Assembly: GCA_024280155.1 (NCBI GenBank)
Contig: JAJRQQ010000035.1
Span: forward strand, 1 to 61,910
Source: Bacteroidota bacterium
GTDB lineage: Bacteria; Bacteroidota; Bacteroidia; Flavobacteriales_D; Crocinitomicaceae
Direction: 5' to 3'
Length of the DNA: 61,910 nt
Part shown: piece by piece, positions 46,915-56,377 of the stretch
Layout: each line of letters starts with the position of its first letter
Position numbering within the stretch: the first letter of the stretch is position 1
Notes under the pieces: model-generated
Database searches by the model: none
Told to the model about the DNA's origin: nothing
The model's input: the letters and a program-made list of their open reading frames with translations, nothing else
Translations under genes and position numbers: made by a program

Positions 46915-47490
46915 CTATAATATTTTCAATGCACCTTTTATTAATTGCTCTACAGAATCATCTCCGTTTGCAATTTTATCAATGGCTTTTTCTGCAGCTT
47001 TTTTATCAAAACCTAAAGATATCAATGCTGTTAACGCATCAAATTGATTCGTATTGTCCGCATTGAAAACATTTTCACTAGAAAATGCCATTTTTATCAT
47101 TTTGTCTTTCAAATCAATGATGACTCTTTGAGCTGTTTTAGTTCCAATTCCCTTAATACTTTGAATTGTTTTTGCGTCCTCACTTGTGATTGCATTCGCT
47201 ATTTCACCCGGCACCATTGAAGAAAGCATAATCATTCCAGTGCTAGGTCCTATACCTGAAACAGAAATTAAATGGTTAAACATTTCACGTTCAATTTTAT
47301 CCGCAAAACCGTAAAGAATTTGAGCATCTTCACGCACTATTAACTTTGTAAAAACAGTGACATTCTCTTTCGAACCAATAGCGCTAAATGTATTCAATGA
47401 AATTTTCACTTCATACCCTACACCGTTACAGTCAACTACTAGATCCGTTGGATTTTTTTAAACTAGTTTACCCTTTAATTGTGCAATCAT
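46915..47490 (-). pseudogene. ruvA: Holliday junction DNA helicase subunit RuvA, interrupted by an in-frame TAA
   Basis: The full frame from the ATG at 47490 gives MIAQLKGKLV, then TAA at 47458-47460 (codon 11), then KNPTDLVVDCNGVGYEVKIS and the rest to the TAG at 46915-46917: 191 codons in all, the size of RuvA. Family members have Glu at the broken position (KLVEKNPTD), so GAA to TAA by one change is the simple explanation. RuvA is the tetrameric Holliday junction platform for RuvB. Without the OB-fold start, a product from GTG or ATG at about 47409 would lack the first 27 residues. It lies 3 bp after maeB and 1 bp before sprA. Confidence 0.9.
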
Positions 47491-47493
47491 AAT

Positions 47494-49758
47494 TTATTTG
47501 TTTTGTGCGTCAACTACGGCAACTTTCACCATATTTATTACTTCTCTTACCGATGATCCTAATTGCAATACATGAATTGATTTTTTCAATCCAACAACCA
47601 CAGGACCAATCGCATCTCCTTCCGTCATTTCTTGTAATAATTTATACGCAATATTACCGGCAGAAAGATTTGGAAAAATAAGTGTATTTACTTTTTTATT
47701 GGCGAGTGTTGAGAAAGGAAATTTCTCATTCATCATTTCATTATTCAATGCAAAATTAGCTTGAACCTCCCCATCAACAACAAGGTGAGGGTCTGTTTCA
47801 TGTAAAATTTCCACAGCTTTTGCCATTTTTTTCGAGTCCTTTCCGATAGATGAGCCAAAATTAGAATAACTCAACAAAGCAATTTTTGGAGTCACTTTAA
47901 ATTTACGGATGGTTTTTGCAACATTTGAAGTTATTTCAGCAATATCTTCTGCTGTAGGATCAAGGTTAATTGTTGTATCTGCTAAAAACAAAGGACCTCT
48001 TTTTGTATTTAGAATATACATTCCTGCAATCTTAGTCACACCTTTTTGCAATCCAACAACTTGTAAAGCAGGGCGGACAACATCTCGGTAATTTCGTGTA
48101 ATTCCAGACACCATTGCATCAGCATCACCTGACTCAACCATCATTGCGCCAAAATGATTACGTTCCCTCATTAATTGCAATGCTTCAAATTCAGTTATGC
48201 CTTTTCTTTTCCTTTTTTCGAAAAATGCTTTCCCATAATCGATTCGCCTTTGTTTCTCTTCATCGCATTTTGGGTCAATAAAAATAGCATCACTCAATTC
48301 AATATTAAATTCTTCGATAAGTGCATCAATTATATGTTTTTTACCCAATAGAATTGGAAAAGCAACACCTTCTTCCCAAGCTGTTTGAGCAGCTTTTAAA
48401 ATTGTAATATTGTCTGCTTCAGCAAAAACAACTCGTTTAGGTGAACGCTGCCCTTTTTCCGTTAAGTTTCGAATCAACTTATTATCCAATCCTAAACGAT
48501 TCTTCAACTTCATTTCATAAGCTTCCCAATCTGTAATTGGTTCTTTAGCAATGCCCGAATCCATTGCAGCTTTAGCTACCGCAGGTGCTACATAGTAAAT
48601 CAAACGTGGATCGATTGGTGTAGGTATAAACTGTTCTCTACCAAAAGAAATATTTTTCTCTCCGTAAGCCTCAATCACTTCTTCGGGAATTGTTTCTTTG
48701 GCTAATGAAGAAATAGCTTTCACTGCGGCCAATTTCATTGCTTCGTTAATTCCTGTTGCTCTAACATCTAAAGCACCACGAAAAATAAAAGGGAACCCTA
48801 TCACATTATTCACCTGATTAGGATGATCAGATCTTCCTGTTGCCATGATGATATCTTTACGCGTACTCATTGCGTCTTGATAGGCAATCTCTGGTTCAGG
48901 ATTCGCTAAAGCAAAAACAATTGGGTCTTTAGCCATTGACTTTACCATTTCTTTCGAAACAATTCCACCTTTTGATAAACCAATAAAAACATCTGCCTTT
49001 TTAAAAACACCTTCAAAGGAAACATCTTTTTTATGGCTTGAGAATACTTTTTTATTCTCATCAATATTTTCTCTACCACTGTGAATTAACCCTTTAGAAT
49101 CAAACATGAATATATTCTCCACTTTTGCTCCAAGTGCGACATATAATTTAGCACAAGATTGAGCTGCAGCTCCAGCTCCAGAAACAATAATTTTAACCTT
49201 TTCGATTTTTTTATTGGCTAATTCCAATGCGTTTAGCAATCCTGCTGAAGAAATTATCGCAGTACCATGTTGGTCATCGTGCATTAAAGGAATGTCTAAT
49301 TCCTCTTTTAAACGTCTTTCTATTTCAAAAGCTTCAGGTGCTTTAATGTCTTCTAAATTAATACCCCCAAATGTTGGAGCCATTGCTTTAACTGTTTGGA
49401 TAAAAAGTTCTGGATCAGACGCATCTAATTCAATATCAAAAACATCAATGTCTGCAAAAATTTTGAAGAGCAAGCCCTTCCCTTCCATGACAGGTTTTGA
49501 TGCTTCAGGTCCGATATCTCCTAACCCTAAAACAGCTGTTCCGTTAGAAATAACAGCCACAAGATTTCCTTTGCTTGTATATTTATATGCGTTTTCTTTA
49601 TCTTTTGCAATTTCTAAGCACGGCTCAGCAACCCCTGGAGAATATGCTAAAGACAAATCTCTTTGAGAAGAATACGGTTTTGTTGGAACTACTTCAATTT
49701 TCCCTGGTTTACCTTGTGAATGGTAGTCTAACGCGTCTTGTTTTCTAATTTTTGCCAT
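47494..49758 (-). CDS. maeB: NADP-dependent malic enzyme with phosphotransacetylase-like domain
   Basis: 754 residues from the ATG at 49758 (MAKIRKQDALDYHSQGKPGK), the family start; the frame to 49854 runs back through the terminator of the upstream gene. Residues about 1-425 are the malic enzyme (SLAYSPGVAEPC, NGTAVLGLGDIGP, DDQHGTAII, FALANPEPEI) which turns malate to pyruvate, CO2 and NADPH. Residues about 430-754 are the PTA-like domain, thought to be regulatory (acetyl-CoA inhibition) in other bacteria. A TATCTTTA -7-like box lies 20 bp upstream. It heads maeB-ruvA-sprA-GNAT. Confidence 0.95.
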   Translation of the reverse strand: MAKIRKQDALDYHSQGKPGKIEVVPTKPYSSQRDLSLAYSPGVAEPCLEIAKDKENAYKYTSKGNLVAVISNGTAVLGLGDIGPEASKPVMEGKGLLFKIFADIDVFDIELDASDPELFIQTVKAMAPTFGGINLEDIKAPEAFEIERRLKEELDIPLMHDDQHGTAIISSAGLLNALELANKKIEKVKIIVSGAGAAAQSCAKLYVALGAKVENIFMFDSKGLIHSGRENIDENKKVFSSHKKDVSFEGVFKKADVFIGLSKGGIVSKEMVKSMAKDPIVFALANPEPEIAYQDAMSTRKDIIMATGRSDHPNQVNNVIGFPFIFRGALDVRATGINEAMKLAAVKAISSLAKETIPEEVIEAYGEKNISFGREQFIPTPIDPRLIYYVAPAVAKAAMDSGIAKEPITDWEAYEMKLKNRLGLDNKLIRNLTEKGQRSPKRVVFAEADNITILKAAQTAWEEGVAFPILLGKKHIIDALIEEFNIELSDAIFIDPKCDEEKQRRIDYGKAFFEKRKRKGITEFEALQLMRERNHFGAMMVESGDADAMVSGITRNYRDVVRPALQVVGLQKGVTKIAGMYILNTKRGPLFLADTTINLDPTAEDIAEITSNVAKTIRKFKVTPKIALLSYSNFGSSIGKDSKKMAKAVEILHETDPHLVVDGEVQANFALNNEMMNEKFPFSTLANKKVNTLIFPNLSAGNIAYKLLQEMTEGDAIGPVVVGLKKSIHVLQLGSSVREVINMVKVAVVDAQNK

Positions 49759-49815
49759 AGTGCTAATTTCAAGCTGGTAAAGATACAAAAACAGTTGAAA
49801 ACACAATGTTTGAAG

Positions 49816-49852
49816 CAAAAAAAAGTCCCCTCGATTAAACGAGAGGACTTTC
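49816..49852 (-). terminator. Intrinsic terminator of the T9SS Omp28-like gene
   Basis: On the minus strand a 12-bp stem (AAAGTCCTCTCG / CGAGGGGACTTT, one C-A mismatch) with a TTTAAT loop is followed by an eight-T run. It separates that gene from maeB. Confidence 0.88.
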
Positions 49853-49884
49853 AAAAAATATTAAAGTTTTAAAAACTTTGAATC

Positions 49885-51777
49885 TTACTTGATTACAACA
49901 TTTTGAACTGTTGAAGAACCGTTAGAAGAAACTCTTACTAAGTAAGATCCTTTTGCTAAGTTAGCCACTGGAATTGCAACAACTTGTTGACCAGAAACGT
50001 TACTTACATTCGCAGAAGCAACTGTTCTTCCTTGTAAATCAATTACAGCAATTGTGTAATCTGAAGAGTTAGCATCAAAACTAACATTCAACACATTTGT
50101 TGCTGGATTTGGATAAACAACCACATTTTCAGCGTTTAACTCATTGATTCCAGCTTCACCAATTCCAACTTCTTCAGCCGAAACAATTTGACCATTTGTT
50201 TGATCAATTAAAACTGCGACAGCTGTCATTTTCCAACGTGTACTTGTTGTTGGAACAGTATAAGTAAACTGTTGTGTTACAACTTGACCATCAGTAATTG
50301 TAGTTGGAACTGAATTAGCTTGTCCATCATAACCTCCTAATAAAGCACGACCAACATGATCGTAAACCATTTGCGCTGCAGGTACTGGATTTGGTAGGCT
50401 TTCATACCCTCCCATAACACCATTACTACCGCCAGCATAAAAGTTTACTTGATCATAACTTGAAGTTGTACCTGTTACTCCTTTTTCAACGATAATAACA
50501 GCTAAACGATAGTTTGCATTAGCAAATGGAGTGTAGAATGTTGAAGTCACGTCGACAACAACATTATCTCCTGTACCAGAAGTAGCAATTGAAATTGCAG
50601 CTGGTATAATATCGTCTTTTCTTGCATTAAAAGTTGTTTCCCAAGCACTTTGAATTACAGAAGCTCCCAACAATTCTCTATCAATGTTAGAGCTTGGGAA
50701 ACCAGTAAAACCAGCTCCATTATCATACTCTGCTAATGTCATTGGGTCACCATTATGAACAGCAATTCCAATAAATTGGTTTGGATAAGTTGCATACATA
50801 TAATCCATTGCTACCGCTCCACGAGGACACCATCCACACCAAGTACCTGTTCCTTCTTCAAAAACAACTTTGTTAGTTGCAATTTGTGAAACTGTATTGT
50901 GTAAAGTAGAAGCTGTATTATCAGTTGGATCTGAATCTGGCCCACCATTTACTTGAGTAATTGTAACATTAATGTTTTTCTCCACAGCAGTTGCATAATT
51001 CACCATGTCAGGGTGGTTAATTGTTGTTGTAGCACCTGGAGCAATATTCACAGAAATTGTTTGAGAATGTGCTGTACCATCATTCCAATCTACATCTACA
51101 GAAGTAATTGTGTTAGAACCATTGTTTCTTACATCAATTCCCAATTGGTTGTTTGTAGAAACTGCAGAATATCTAGCTAAAGATAATGAGTTAATCCCAA
51201 TATCATTAGGTAAAACATTTTTTAATAAAACATCATCGATAATAAGATAGTTCTCATCTGTACAATTGTGGTGTCTAAAAGTAACATAAACAGTTTGACC
51301 TGCAAAAGAAGAAACATCCACCGATCTAGACAACATAGCTCCACCAGAAGGCAATACTTCAGAAAATAAAGGAGTTGCTGCAAGAATATCTGCTGTTACA
51401 TTGGATGTTGTAACAATAACATCATAATTCTCTTCCCACCAGTTGCTTGTAGATTCTACATTCCCTGCAGACCAACTTAACGAAAGCGAACCTGTTGCGG
51501 CCGTTAAATCAATCGCAACAGAAGTTAAAAGGTTATCTGGTGTTAAGGGACCAGCGCTTACCCAAGAATTAGAAATTGCTGAATTTCCTACAGAATTAAT
51601 ATTCGATGTAACATCGGCAGTTCTCCAATCGTTACCGTCTCCATCGTTATCAACAGAGTTAAAGTTTGCTCCCAAAGCAGGTGTTGCTACACCATCAAAA
51701 TTTTCGGAAAAATGAATTTGAGCATTCAATGCAGCCGTAAACGACAGCAAAGTTGCTGATAGTAAAATTTTTTTCAT
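49885..51777 (-). CDS. Secreted Omp28/thioredoxin-like protein with T9SS sorting domain
   Basis: 630 residues with a signal peptide (MKKILLSATLLSFTAALNAQ). Residues about 22-190 are a choice-of-anchor J/cleaved adhesin beta-sandwich (IHFSENFDGVATPALG ... WEENYDVIV). An Ig-like domain follows (about 190-290). Residues about 300-530 are an Omp28-related thioredoxin-like domain with the CGWC motif in EEGTGTWCGWCPRGAVAMD. The last 75 residues are a T9SS sorting domain (VVYPNPATNVLNVSFDA). Disulfide chemistry at the surface is suggested by CxxC but not shown. A strong terminator follows. Confidence 0.9.
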   Translation of the reverse strand: MKKILLSATLLSFTAALNAQIHFSENFDGVATPALGANFNSVDNDGDGNDWRTADVTSNINSVGNSAISNSWVSAGPLTPDNLLTSVAIDLTAATGSLSLSWSAGNVESTSNWWEENYDVIVTTSNVTADILAATPLFSEVLPSGGAMLSRSVDVSSFAGQTVYVTFRHHNCTDENYLIIDDVLLKNVLPNDIGINSLSLARYSAVSTNNQLGIDVRNNGSNTITSVDVDWNDGTAHSQTISVNIAPGATTTINHPDMVNYATAVEKNINVTITQVNGGPDSDPTDNTASTLHNTVSQIATNKVVFEEGTGTWCGWCPRGAVAMDYMYATYPNQFIGIAVHNGDPMTLAEYDNGAGFTGFPSSNIDRELLGASVIQSAWETTFNARKDDIIPAAISIATSGTGDNVVVDVTSTFYTPFANANYRLAVIIVEKGVTGTTSSYDQVNFYAGGSNGVMGGYESLPNPVPAAQMVYDHVGRALLGGYDGQANSVPTTITDGQVVTQQFTYTVPTTSTRWKMTAVAVLIDQTNGQIVSAEEVGIGEAGINELNAENVVVYPNPATNVLNVSFDANSSDYTIAVIDLQGRTVASANVSNVSGQQVVAIPVANLAKGSYLVRVSSNGSSTVQNVVIK

Positions 51778-51892
51778 GATTATATAATTTTAAGTATTAA
51801 GAGCTAAAGTTAACACTTATAGAGATGATATGATTAAAAAAACAAGAAATAAGCGCCCCAAAAACAGACAATTATTGCATTCCTAAATCGAT

Positions 51893-52642
51893 TTAATTCT
51901 TCTTCTTACTGTTTTTAACAAAATTCTCAATTGCTCCAGTCATAGAAGGGGCGTTAGGTTGAGGCGCATGAAGATCAAGGCGTAATTTATTCTTCACAAT
52001 AGCATTCGCAGTTGTTGGCCCGAAGGCAGCGATTACAGTGTCATTTTGTTTATAATCAGGAAAATTCTTTAATAGAGACTCTATTCCGCCGGGGCTATAG
52101 AAGACTAGCATATCATAAAACACATTTTCTAAATCGGATAAATCAGAAGCAACAGTTTTATACAAGACAGCCTTTGAATAATTAATTCCGTTATCATCTA
52201 GTGTTGTTGGGATTCGATCACGAAGAATATCTGTACAAGGAAGGATAAATTTCTCTTTCTTGTGTTTTTTTAAAGTATCGATTAGATCCATAATCGTTTG
52301 TCTTCCATAAAATATTTTACGTTTACGGTAAGGTACATATTTTTGTAAATAATATGCTATTGCTTCAGAGATACAGAAATACTTCATACTATCAGGAACA
52401 GAAAACCTCATCTCCTCAGCAATTCTAAAATAGTGGTCAATAGCAGTTTTAGAAGTAAGAATAACCGCGGAATGTTCATTTAAATCAACTTTCTGCTCTC
52501 TAAACTCTTGAGCATCCACACCCTCAACATGTATAAAACTTCTGAAATCAATTTTTAAATTGTATTTCTCAGCTAAATCAAAATAAGGAGACTTATCACT
52601 AGTTGGTTTAGGTTGCGATACAAGAATTGTTTTTATGCTCAA
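51893..52642 (-). CDS. hemD: Uroporphyrinogen-III synthase
   Basis: 249 residues of the diverged Bacteroidota type. It cyclises hydroxymethylbilane to uroporphyrinogen III for heme, needed by all cytochromes in this window. The two-domain pattern is visible: ILVSQPKPTSDKSPYFDLA at the start, HSAVILTSKTAIDHYF (about 78-93), and MLVFYSPGGIESLL followed by AAFGPTTANAI in the second domain. It lies 29 bp downstream of the DUF4271 gene, a conserved pairing. Confidence 0.88.
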   Translation of the reverse strand: MSIKTILVSQPKPTSDKSPYFDLAEKYNLKIDFRSFIHVEGVDAQEFREQKVDLNEHSAVILTSKTAIDHYFRIAEEMRFSVPDSMKYFCISEAIAYYLQKYVPYRKRKIFYGRQTIMDLIDTLKKHKKEKFILPCTDILRDRIPTTLDDNGINYSKAVLYKTVASDLSDLENVFYDMLVFYSPGGIESLLKNFPDYKQNDTVIAAFGPTTANAIVKNKLRLDLHAPQPNAPSMTGAIENFVKNSKKKN

Positions 52643-52671
52643 TTTGTCAAGTATTAAATTCGTATATTAAT

Positions 52672-53367
52672 CTAACTTGAAAATTCCTTAATGTAATAGA
52701 ATAAAATAATCAAAGGAAGTATTTCAAGGGTGCAAAAGTACAAAATAATATAATACCACGGTATATTTTTCTGTAAAACAGATGTCCCTCCTTTTAGAAC
52801 ACGCACTAAAAACTCTAAAATTGTAACTATCACAACAGCAAGTAAAAAGGATTCAAATGACTGATTGGACAACAACCAAGTTAAGCCTAGAATCATGAAA
52901 ATAATCCCAAGGAGCTGTACTCCAAGAATTCTAAAAAACATGAGTTGTTGAATGGTTTTGTATTCACCAAAGAGTAAAGAAGTTACTAAGATGACTAAAA
53001 CTGAAAAAAAGAATAAACCGATCGGAAAAAAAACGCTGAAGAGAAATTTAAGATTCATTCCAGTTTCGGGAAAATCAAGTAAAATATACAAGATTAATGT
53101 ACTTGACACAAAGAAGTTAATAATCAGGAGGAAAGATTCTGGCCTATTCAAAGCGTAATTTTCTTTTAAAAAGACATTGATATTCTTTACTTTAAAATTT
53201 GAATAAAAAAGCATTTCAAAAATATCTGATTTAAAAAGTTTTGCTACAGCGATAAAAACAAAAGAAGCAAAGAGTCCATAACCAATAATAGCTGAAGTTG
53301 AGAAATCTCTTAGCGTTAATTCTTCAGGCAAGATATAAAGAGGGAAAAAATTAGTTAACAGAGTCAT
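52672..53367 (-). CDS. DUF4271 membrane protein
   Basis: 231 residues with six hydrophobic helices (e.g. SFLLIINFFVSSTLILYIL, FFPIGLFFFSVLVILVTSL, VQLLGIIFMILGLTWLL). It matches DUF4271 by gene order (just upstream of hemD) and by size and topology; the function is not established. The same-strand spacing of 29 bp suggests co-transcription with hemD. Confidence 0.8.
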   Translation of the reverse strand: MTLLTNFFPLYILPEELTLRDFSTSAIIGYGLFASFVFIAVAKLFKSDIFEMLFYSNFKVKNINVFLKENYALNRPESFLLIINFFVSSTLILYILLDFPETGMNLKFLFSVFFPIGLFFFSVLVILVTSLLFGEYKTIQQLMFFRILGVQLLGIIFMILGLTWLLSNQSFESFLLAVVIVTILEFLVRVLKGGTSVLQKNIPWYYIILYFCTLEILPLIILFYYIKEFSS

Positions 53368-53449
53368 TATTTATTGTACTTACAATCTCGAATATAACAA
53401 ACTTAATCCTTAAATCGATATTTTTTAGCTTTCAGTGCAAAAAAAGCAT

Positions 53450-53457
53450 TAAATTTG
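53450..53457 (+). promoter_or_regulatory. -7 box (TAAATTTG) of the glutaryl-CoA dehydrogenase-like gene
   Basis: A perfect TAnnTTTG match 23 bp before the ATG at 53481. Confidence 0.6.
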
Positions 53458-53480
53458 TGGACAATTCTTAAAAAAACAAC

Positions 53481-54677
53481 ATGAGAACTGATTTATATAC
53501 ACATCCTGATTATTTCAACATGGATGATTTGCTATCTGATGAACACGAAATGGTTCGCGATGCAGCAAGAGCGTGGGTGAAAAAAGAAGTTTCACCGATA
53601 ATTGATGAACATTATGAAAATGCCACTTTCCCAAATCATATTTTACCTGGCTTAGGTGAAATTGGTGCTTTTGGACCATACATTCCCGAAGAATACGGTG
53701 GACCAGGTTTAGATCAAATTTCTTATGGTTTGATTATGCAGGAATTGGAACGTTGTGATTCTGGTTTAAGATCAACTGCATCAGTTCAAAGTTCTTTAGT
53801 TATGTATCCAATATGGAAATACGGTTCTGAAGAACAAAAGAAAAAATATTTACCAAAATTAGCTACTGGCGAAATGATTGGTTGTTTTGGTTTAACAGAA
53901 CCTGACCATGGATCAAATCCTAGTGGAATGTTATCTAACTTTAAAGATGCTGGAGATCACGTTGTACTTAACGGTGCTAAAATGTGGATATCCAATGCAC
54001 CTTTCGCTGACATTGCTGTTGTTTGGGCAAAAGATGAAACAGGTAGAATACACGGAATGATTGTAGAGCGAGGAATGGAAGGATTTTCAACTCCAGAAAT
54101 GCATGGAAAACTTTCATTGAGAGCTTCTTCAACAGGAGAGTTGATTTTTGTTGACGTTAAAGTTCCTAAAGAAAATATTTTACCAGGAAAATCTGGTTTA
54201 GGCGCTCCATTAGGGTGTTTAGATTCAGCTCGATTTGGAATTGCATGGGGTGCATTAGGTGCAGCGATGGATTGTTATGACCAAGCATTGAGATATTCCA
54301 AAGAAAGAACTCAATTTGGTGTTCCAATCGGTGGATTTCAATTGATTCAGAAAAAATTGGCTGAGATGATTACTGAAATCACAAAAGCGCAATTATTAAC
54401 ATTCAGATTAGGTCAATTGAGAAACGAAGGAAGAGCAACTTCTGCGCAAATCTCAATGGCGAAAAGAAATAATGTTGAAATCGCATTAAATATTGCTCGC
54501 GAAGCAAGACAAATTCATGGAGCAATGGGTATTACGAGTGAATATTCTATTATGCGCCACATGGCAAATTTAGAATCTGTACTTACTTATGAAGGAACGC
54601 ATGACATTCACCTGTTGATTACAGGTATGGATGTGACAGGTATTCCTGCATTTACGAGAGAGATGCCAAGTAAATAG
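53481..54677 (+). CDS. Acyl-CoA dehydrogenase, glutaryl-CoA dehydrogenase-like
   Basis: 398 residues. FAD- and substrate-binding segments GCFGLTEPDHGSNPSGM and WISNAPFADIAVVWAK, the Arg in YSKERTQFGVPIGGFQLIQ and the catalytic Glu in TYEGTHDIHLLI (near residue 375) are all typical of glutaryl-CoA dehydrogenase. It oxidises and decarboxylates glutaryl-CoA to crotonyl-CoA in Lys/Trp breakdown, passing electrons to ETF. The SGLRSTASVQSSLVMYPI segment is close to GcdH. No partner catabolic genes are present. It ends before a strong terminator. Confidence 0.9.
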   Translation: MRTDLYTHPDYFNMDDLLSDEHEMVRDAARAWVKKEVSPIIDEHYENATFPNHILPGLGEIGAFGPYIPEEYGGPGLDQISYGLIMQELERCDSGLRSTASVQSSLVMYPIWKYGSEEQKKKYLPKLATGEMIGCFGLTEPDHGSNPSGMLSNFKDAGDHVVLNGAKMWISNAPFADIAVVWAKDETGRIHGMIVERGMEGFSTPEMHGKLSLRASSTGELIFVDVKVPKENILPGKSGLGAPLGCLDSARFGIAWGALGAAMDCYDQALRYSKERTQFGVPIGGFQLIQKKLAEMITEITKAQLLTFRLGQLRNEGRATSAQISMAKRNNVEIALNIAREARQIHGAMGITSEYSIMRHMANLESVLTYEGTHDIHLLITGMDVTGIPAFTREMPSK

Positions 54678-54692
54678 TTTATTATATCATTG

Positions 54693-54730
54693 AAAAATAG
54701 GGGACTTGTTATGACAAGTCCCCTATTTTT
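54693..54730. terminator. Bidirectional intrinsic terminator
   Basis: A perfect 17-bp stem (left AAAAATAGGGGACTTGT, right its complement) with a TATG loop between convergent genes, with A and T runs at both ends. Confidence 0.92.
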
Positions 54731-54760
54731 TTTGACAAAATTCTTTTAGCCATTTATAGG

Positions 54761-56341
54761 CTATAATTTATATTTATAGAGCACTACATCTTTAAACTTT
54801 TTAACATGATGCACACGGTTTAACACGATGTAGTAATTCTCTCCGTCCTTAAAAGAAAAATCAGAATTATATTTCGCTTTCAAAAAATCTCCAGATGAGG
54901 TTTTTATCGATTTAATTTTGCAAGCCCCTGTCTTTTTATCTATCATCATCGTGGAATAAACCCTCCCTCCCCTAGTTCCTAAAGCAAAAGTAGAAATATT
55001 CTTAGGATACAAGAAATTATTGTCGGCATCAAAACTGCTATAGAGTAAAACTGCTAAGAAAAAGAAGTATTCATCCTTCATTTCTTTTGCTAATTTTATT
55101 TCTCCTACAGACGACATCGATGCATACCCTATAATTACATTCCACCAGTTTATTGTCTGAGAATCGAGATCTATTTGAAGAAACTGAGGCCTGTAATAAA
55201 AAATAGCACAATTAGAACAGTTGAAACCAGTTGGATAATAACTACCTCCATCCATTGGAGTCATTTCAATAATTTTCAATAGTAGATAACCTTCTTCATC
55301 AATGTTAACATCAAATATAGCAAGGTCACAAAATCTTGCTAATTTAGTTCTCTTCTTGGGTTTATTTGGGTTATTATATTTGTTTGTTTTTTTGATGTTT
55401 TCTTTTAAAAAAGGACCCCAAGCGCTTTCTGTTACAAATTCTTTATGAGTAATCATAATATTATTTACAACCTCTAGATCATTTTCTATTTCATAAGTCT
55501 TTATTGTATAAGCAGACAAAATGTTCGTCTGTTTATCAAATACCAAATTAGAAATAAGCAGTTTCTCTTTAGAAAAACATGCTGCAAAAGACCTGTTATA
55601 AACATCTCCTTCTTTCGTTAATTTTTTAAACATAATCCCAAAATCATAACTTGAAACAACAGCAAAAGCTTCAATTGCTTGTGGGTTTTTAGAAGCTCTA
55701 GAATTAATCAACGAACTAGGTTCAGACGAATATACAGGCAAGTAACTTTGATATAAAATTGATATATTCAAATTATCATCTATGTCTATATCATTTATAC
55801 TTAATCCATTAATTTTTGGAAAACTAATTGAATATAAAGCAGTAGCATTTTCTTTAAAACTGTAATGAAGCGACCTTATTTTAATATGTTTTACATATTC
55901 AATTGAATTTATAAAGATAATTCCACTTACTGAATAATGACAATTCTCAAAATTATTTGATTTATTATCTGCTTTTTCAGAGTAAATCTCTTCTGAATCA
56001 ATTCTTTCTAACTGCAAATTATATTTATCAATCCTAATCAAATGTTGGCCACTTTGGTTATCTCCGATTACAACATTTAAAATGCCATCCTTATAAAATA
56101 TAGCATAGAGATTTTGTTCACCTCTTTCTTTCCAAACTTCGATCGATTTCACCAGTTTTCCATCAGAAACCATTTCTATAAGAGGGATGCTTTCTATGGT
56201 ATTGAAATAGTGAGTGTTTCCATCAGAATAAATATGAGATGGCTGTCTTCCTTTAAGTGTAAACTTTTCTATCTCTTGAGAGAAAACAAAAAGGTTAGAA
56301 AACAAAAAGGTTAGAAAACAAAATAGTCTTAAAAAATTCAT
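54761..56341 (-). CDS. Secreted protein of unknown function
   Basis: 526 residues from the ATG at 56341, which gives a clean signal peptide (MNFLRLFCFLTFLFSNLFVF, cut after SQ). The frame to 56368 adds nine unlikely residues. The mature part is beta-rich (e.g. DGNTHYFNTIES, NLYAIFYKDGILNVVIG, YYIVLNRVHHVKKFKD), perhaps propeller-like, but I see no known motif and no T9SS sorting domain. The signal peptide is coded by a 16-bp tandem repeat (56281-56323). A strong terminator lies downstream. Confidence 0.75.
   Translation of the reverse strand: MNFLRLFCFLTFLFSNLFVFSQEIEKFTLKGRQPSHIYSDGNTHYFNTIESIPLIEMVSDGKLVKSIEVWKERGEQNLYAIFYKDGILNVVIGDNQSGQHLIRIDKYNLQLERIDSEEIYSEKADNKSNNFENCHYSVSGIIFINSIEYVKHIKIRSLHYSFKENATALYSISFPKINGLSINDIDIDDNLNISILYQSYLPVYSSEPSSLINSRASKNPQAIEAFAVVSSYDFGIMFKKLTKEGDVYNRSFAACFSKEKLLISNLVFDKQTNILSAYTIKTYEIENDLEVVNNIMITHKEFVTESAWGPFLKENIKKTNKYNNPNKPKKRTKLARFCDLAIFDVNIDEEGYLLLKIIEMTPMDGGSYYPTGFNCSNCAIFYYRPQFLQIDLDSQTINWWNVIIGYASMSSVGEIKLAKEMKDEYFFFLAVLLYSSFDADNNFLYPKNISTFALGTRGGRVYSTMMIDKKTGACKIKSIKTSSGDFLKAKYNSDFSFKDGENYYIVLNRVHHVKKFKDVVLYKYKL
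56281..56323. repeat. 16-bp tandem repeat inside a signal peptide gene segment
   Basis: AGAAAACAAAAAGGTT occurs twice (56281-56296, 56297-56312) and then an 11-base part (56313-56323). On the coding strand it codes for part of the signal peptide (FLFSNLFVF). Sixteen is not a multiple of three, so gain or loss of one unit would shift the frame. Confidence 0.9.
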
Positions 56342-56377
56342 CACTTTATAATTAATATTATTGCTCAAAAGTACTCA

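Noticed and set aside
49759..49854. N-terminal extension of the malic enzyme
   Set aside because: It overlaps the terminator of the upstream gene; MAKIRKQDALDYH at 49758 is the normal family start.
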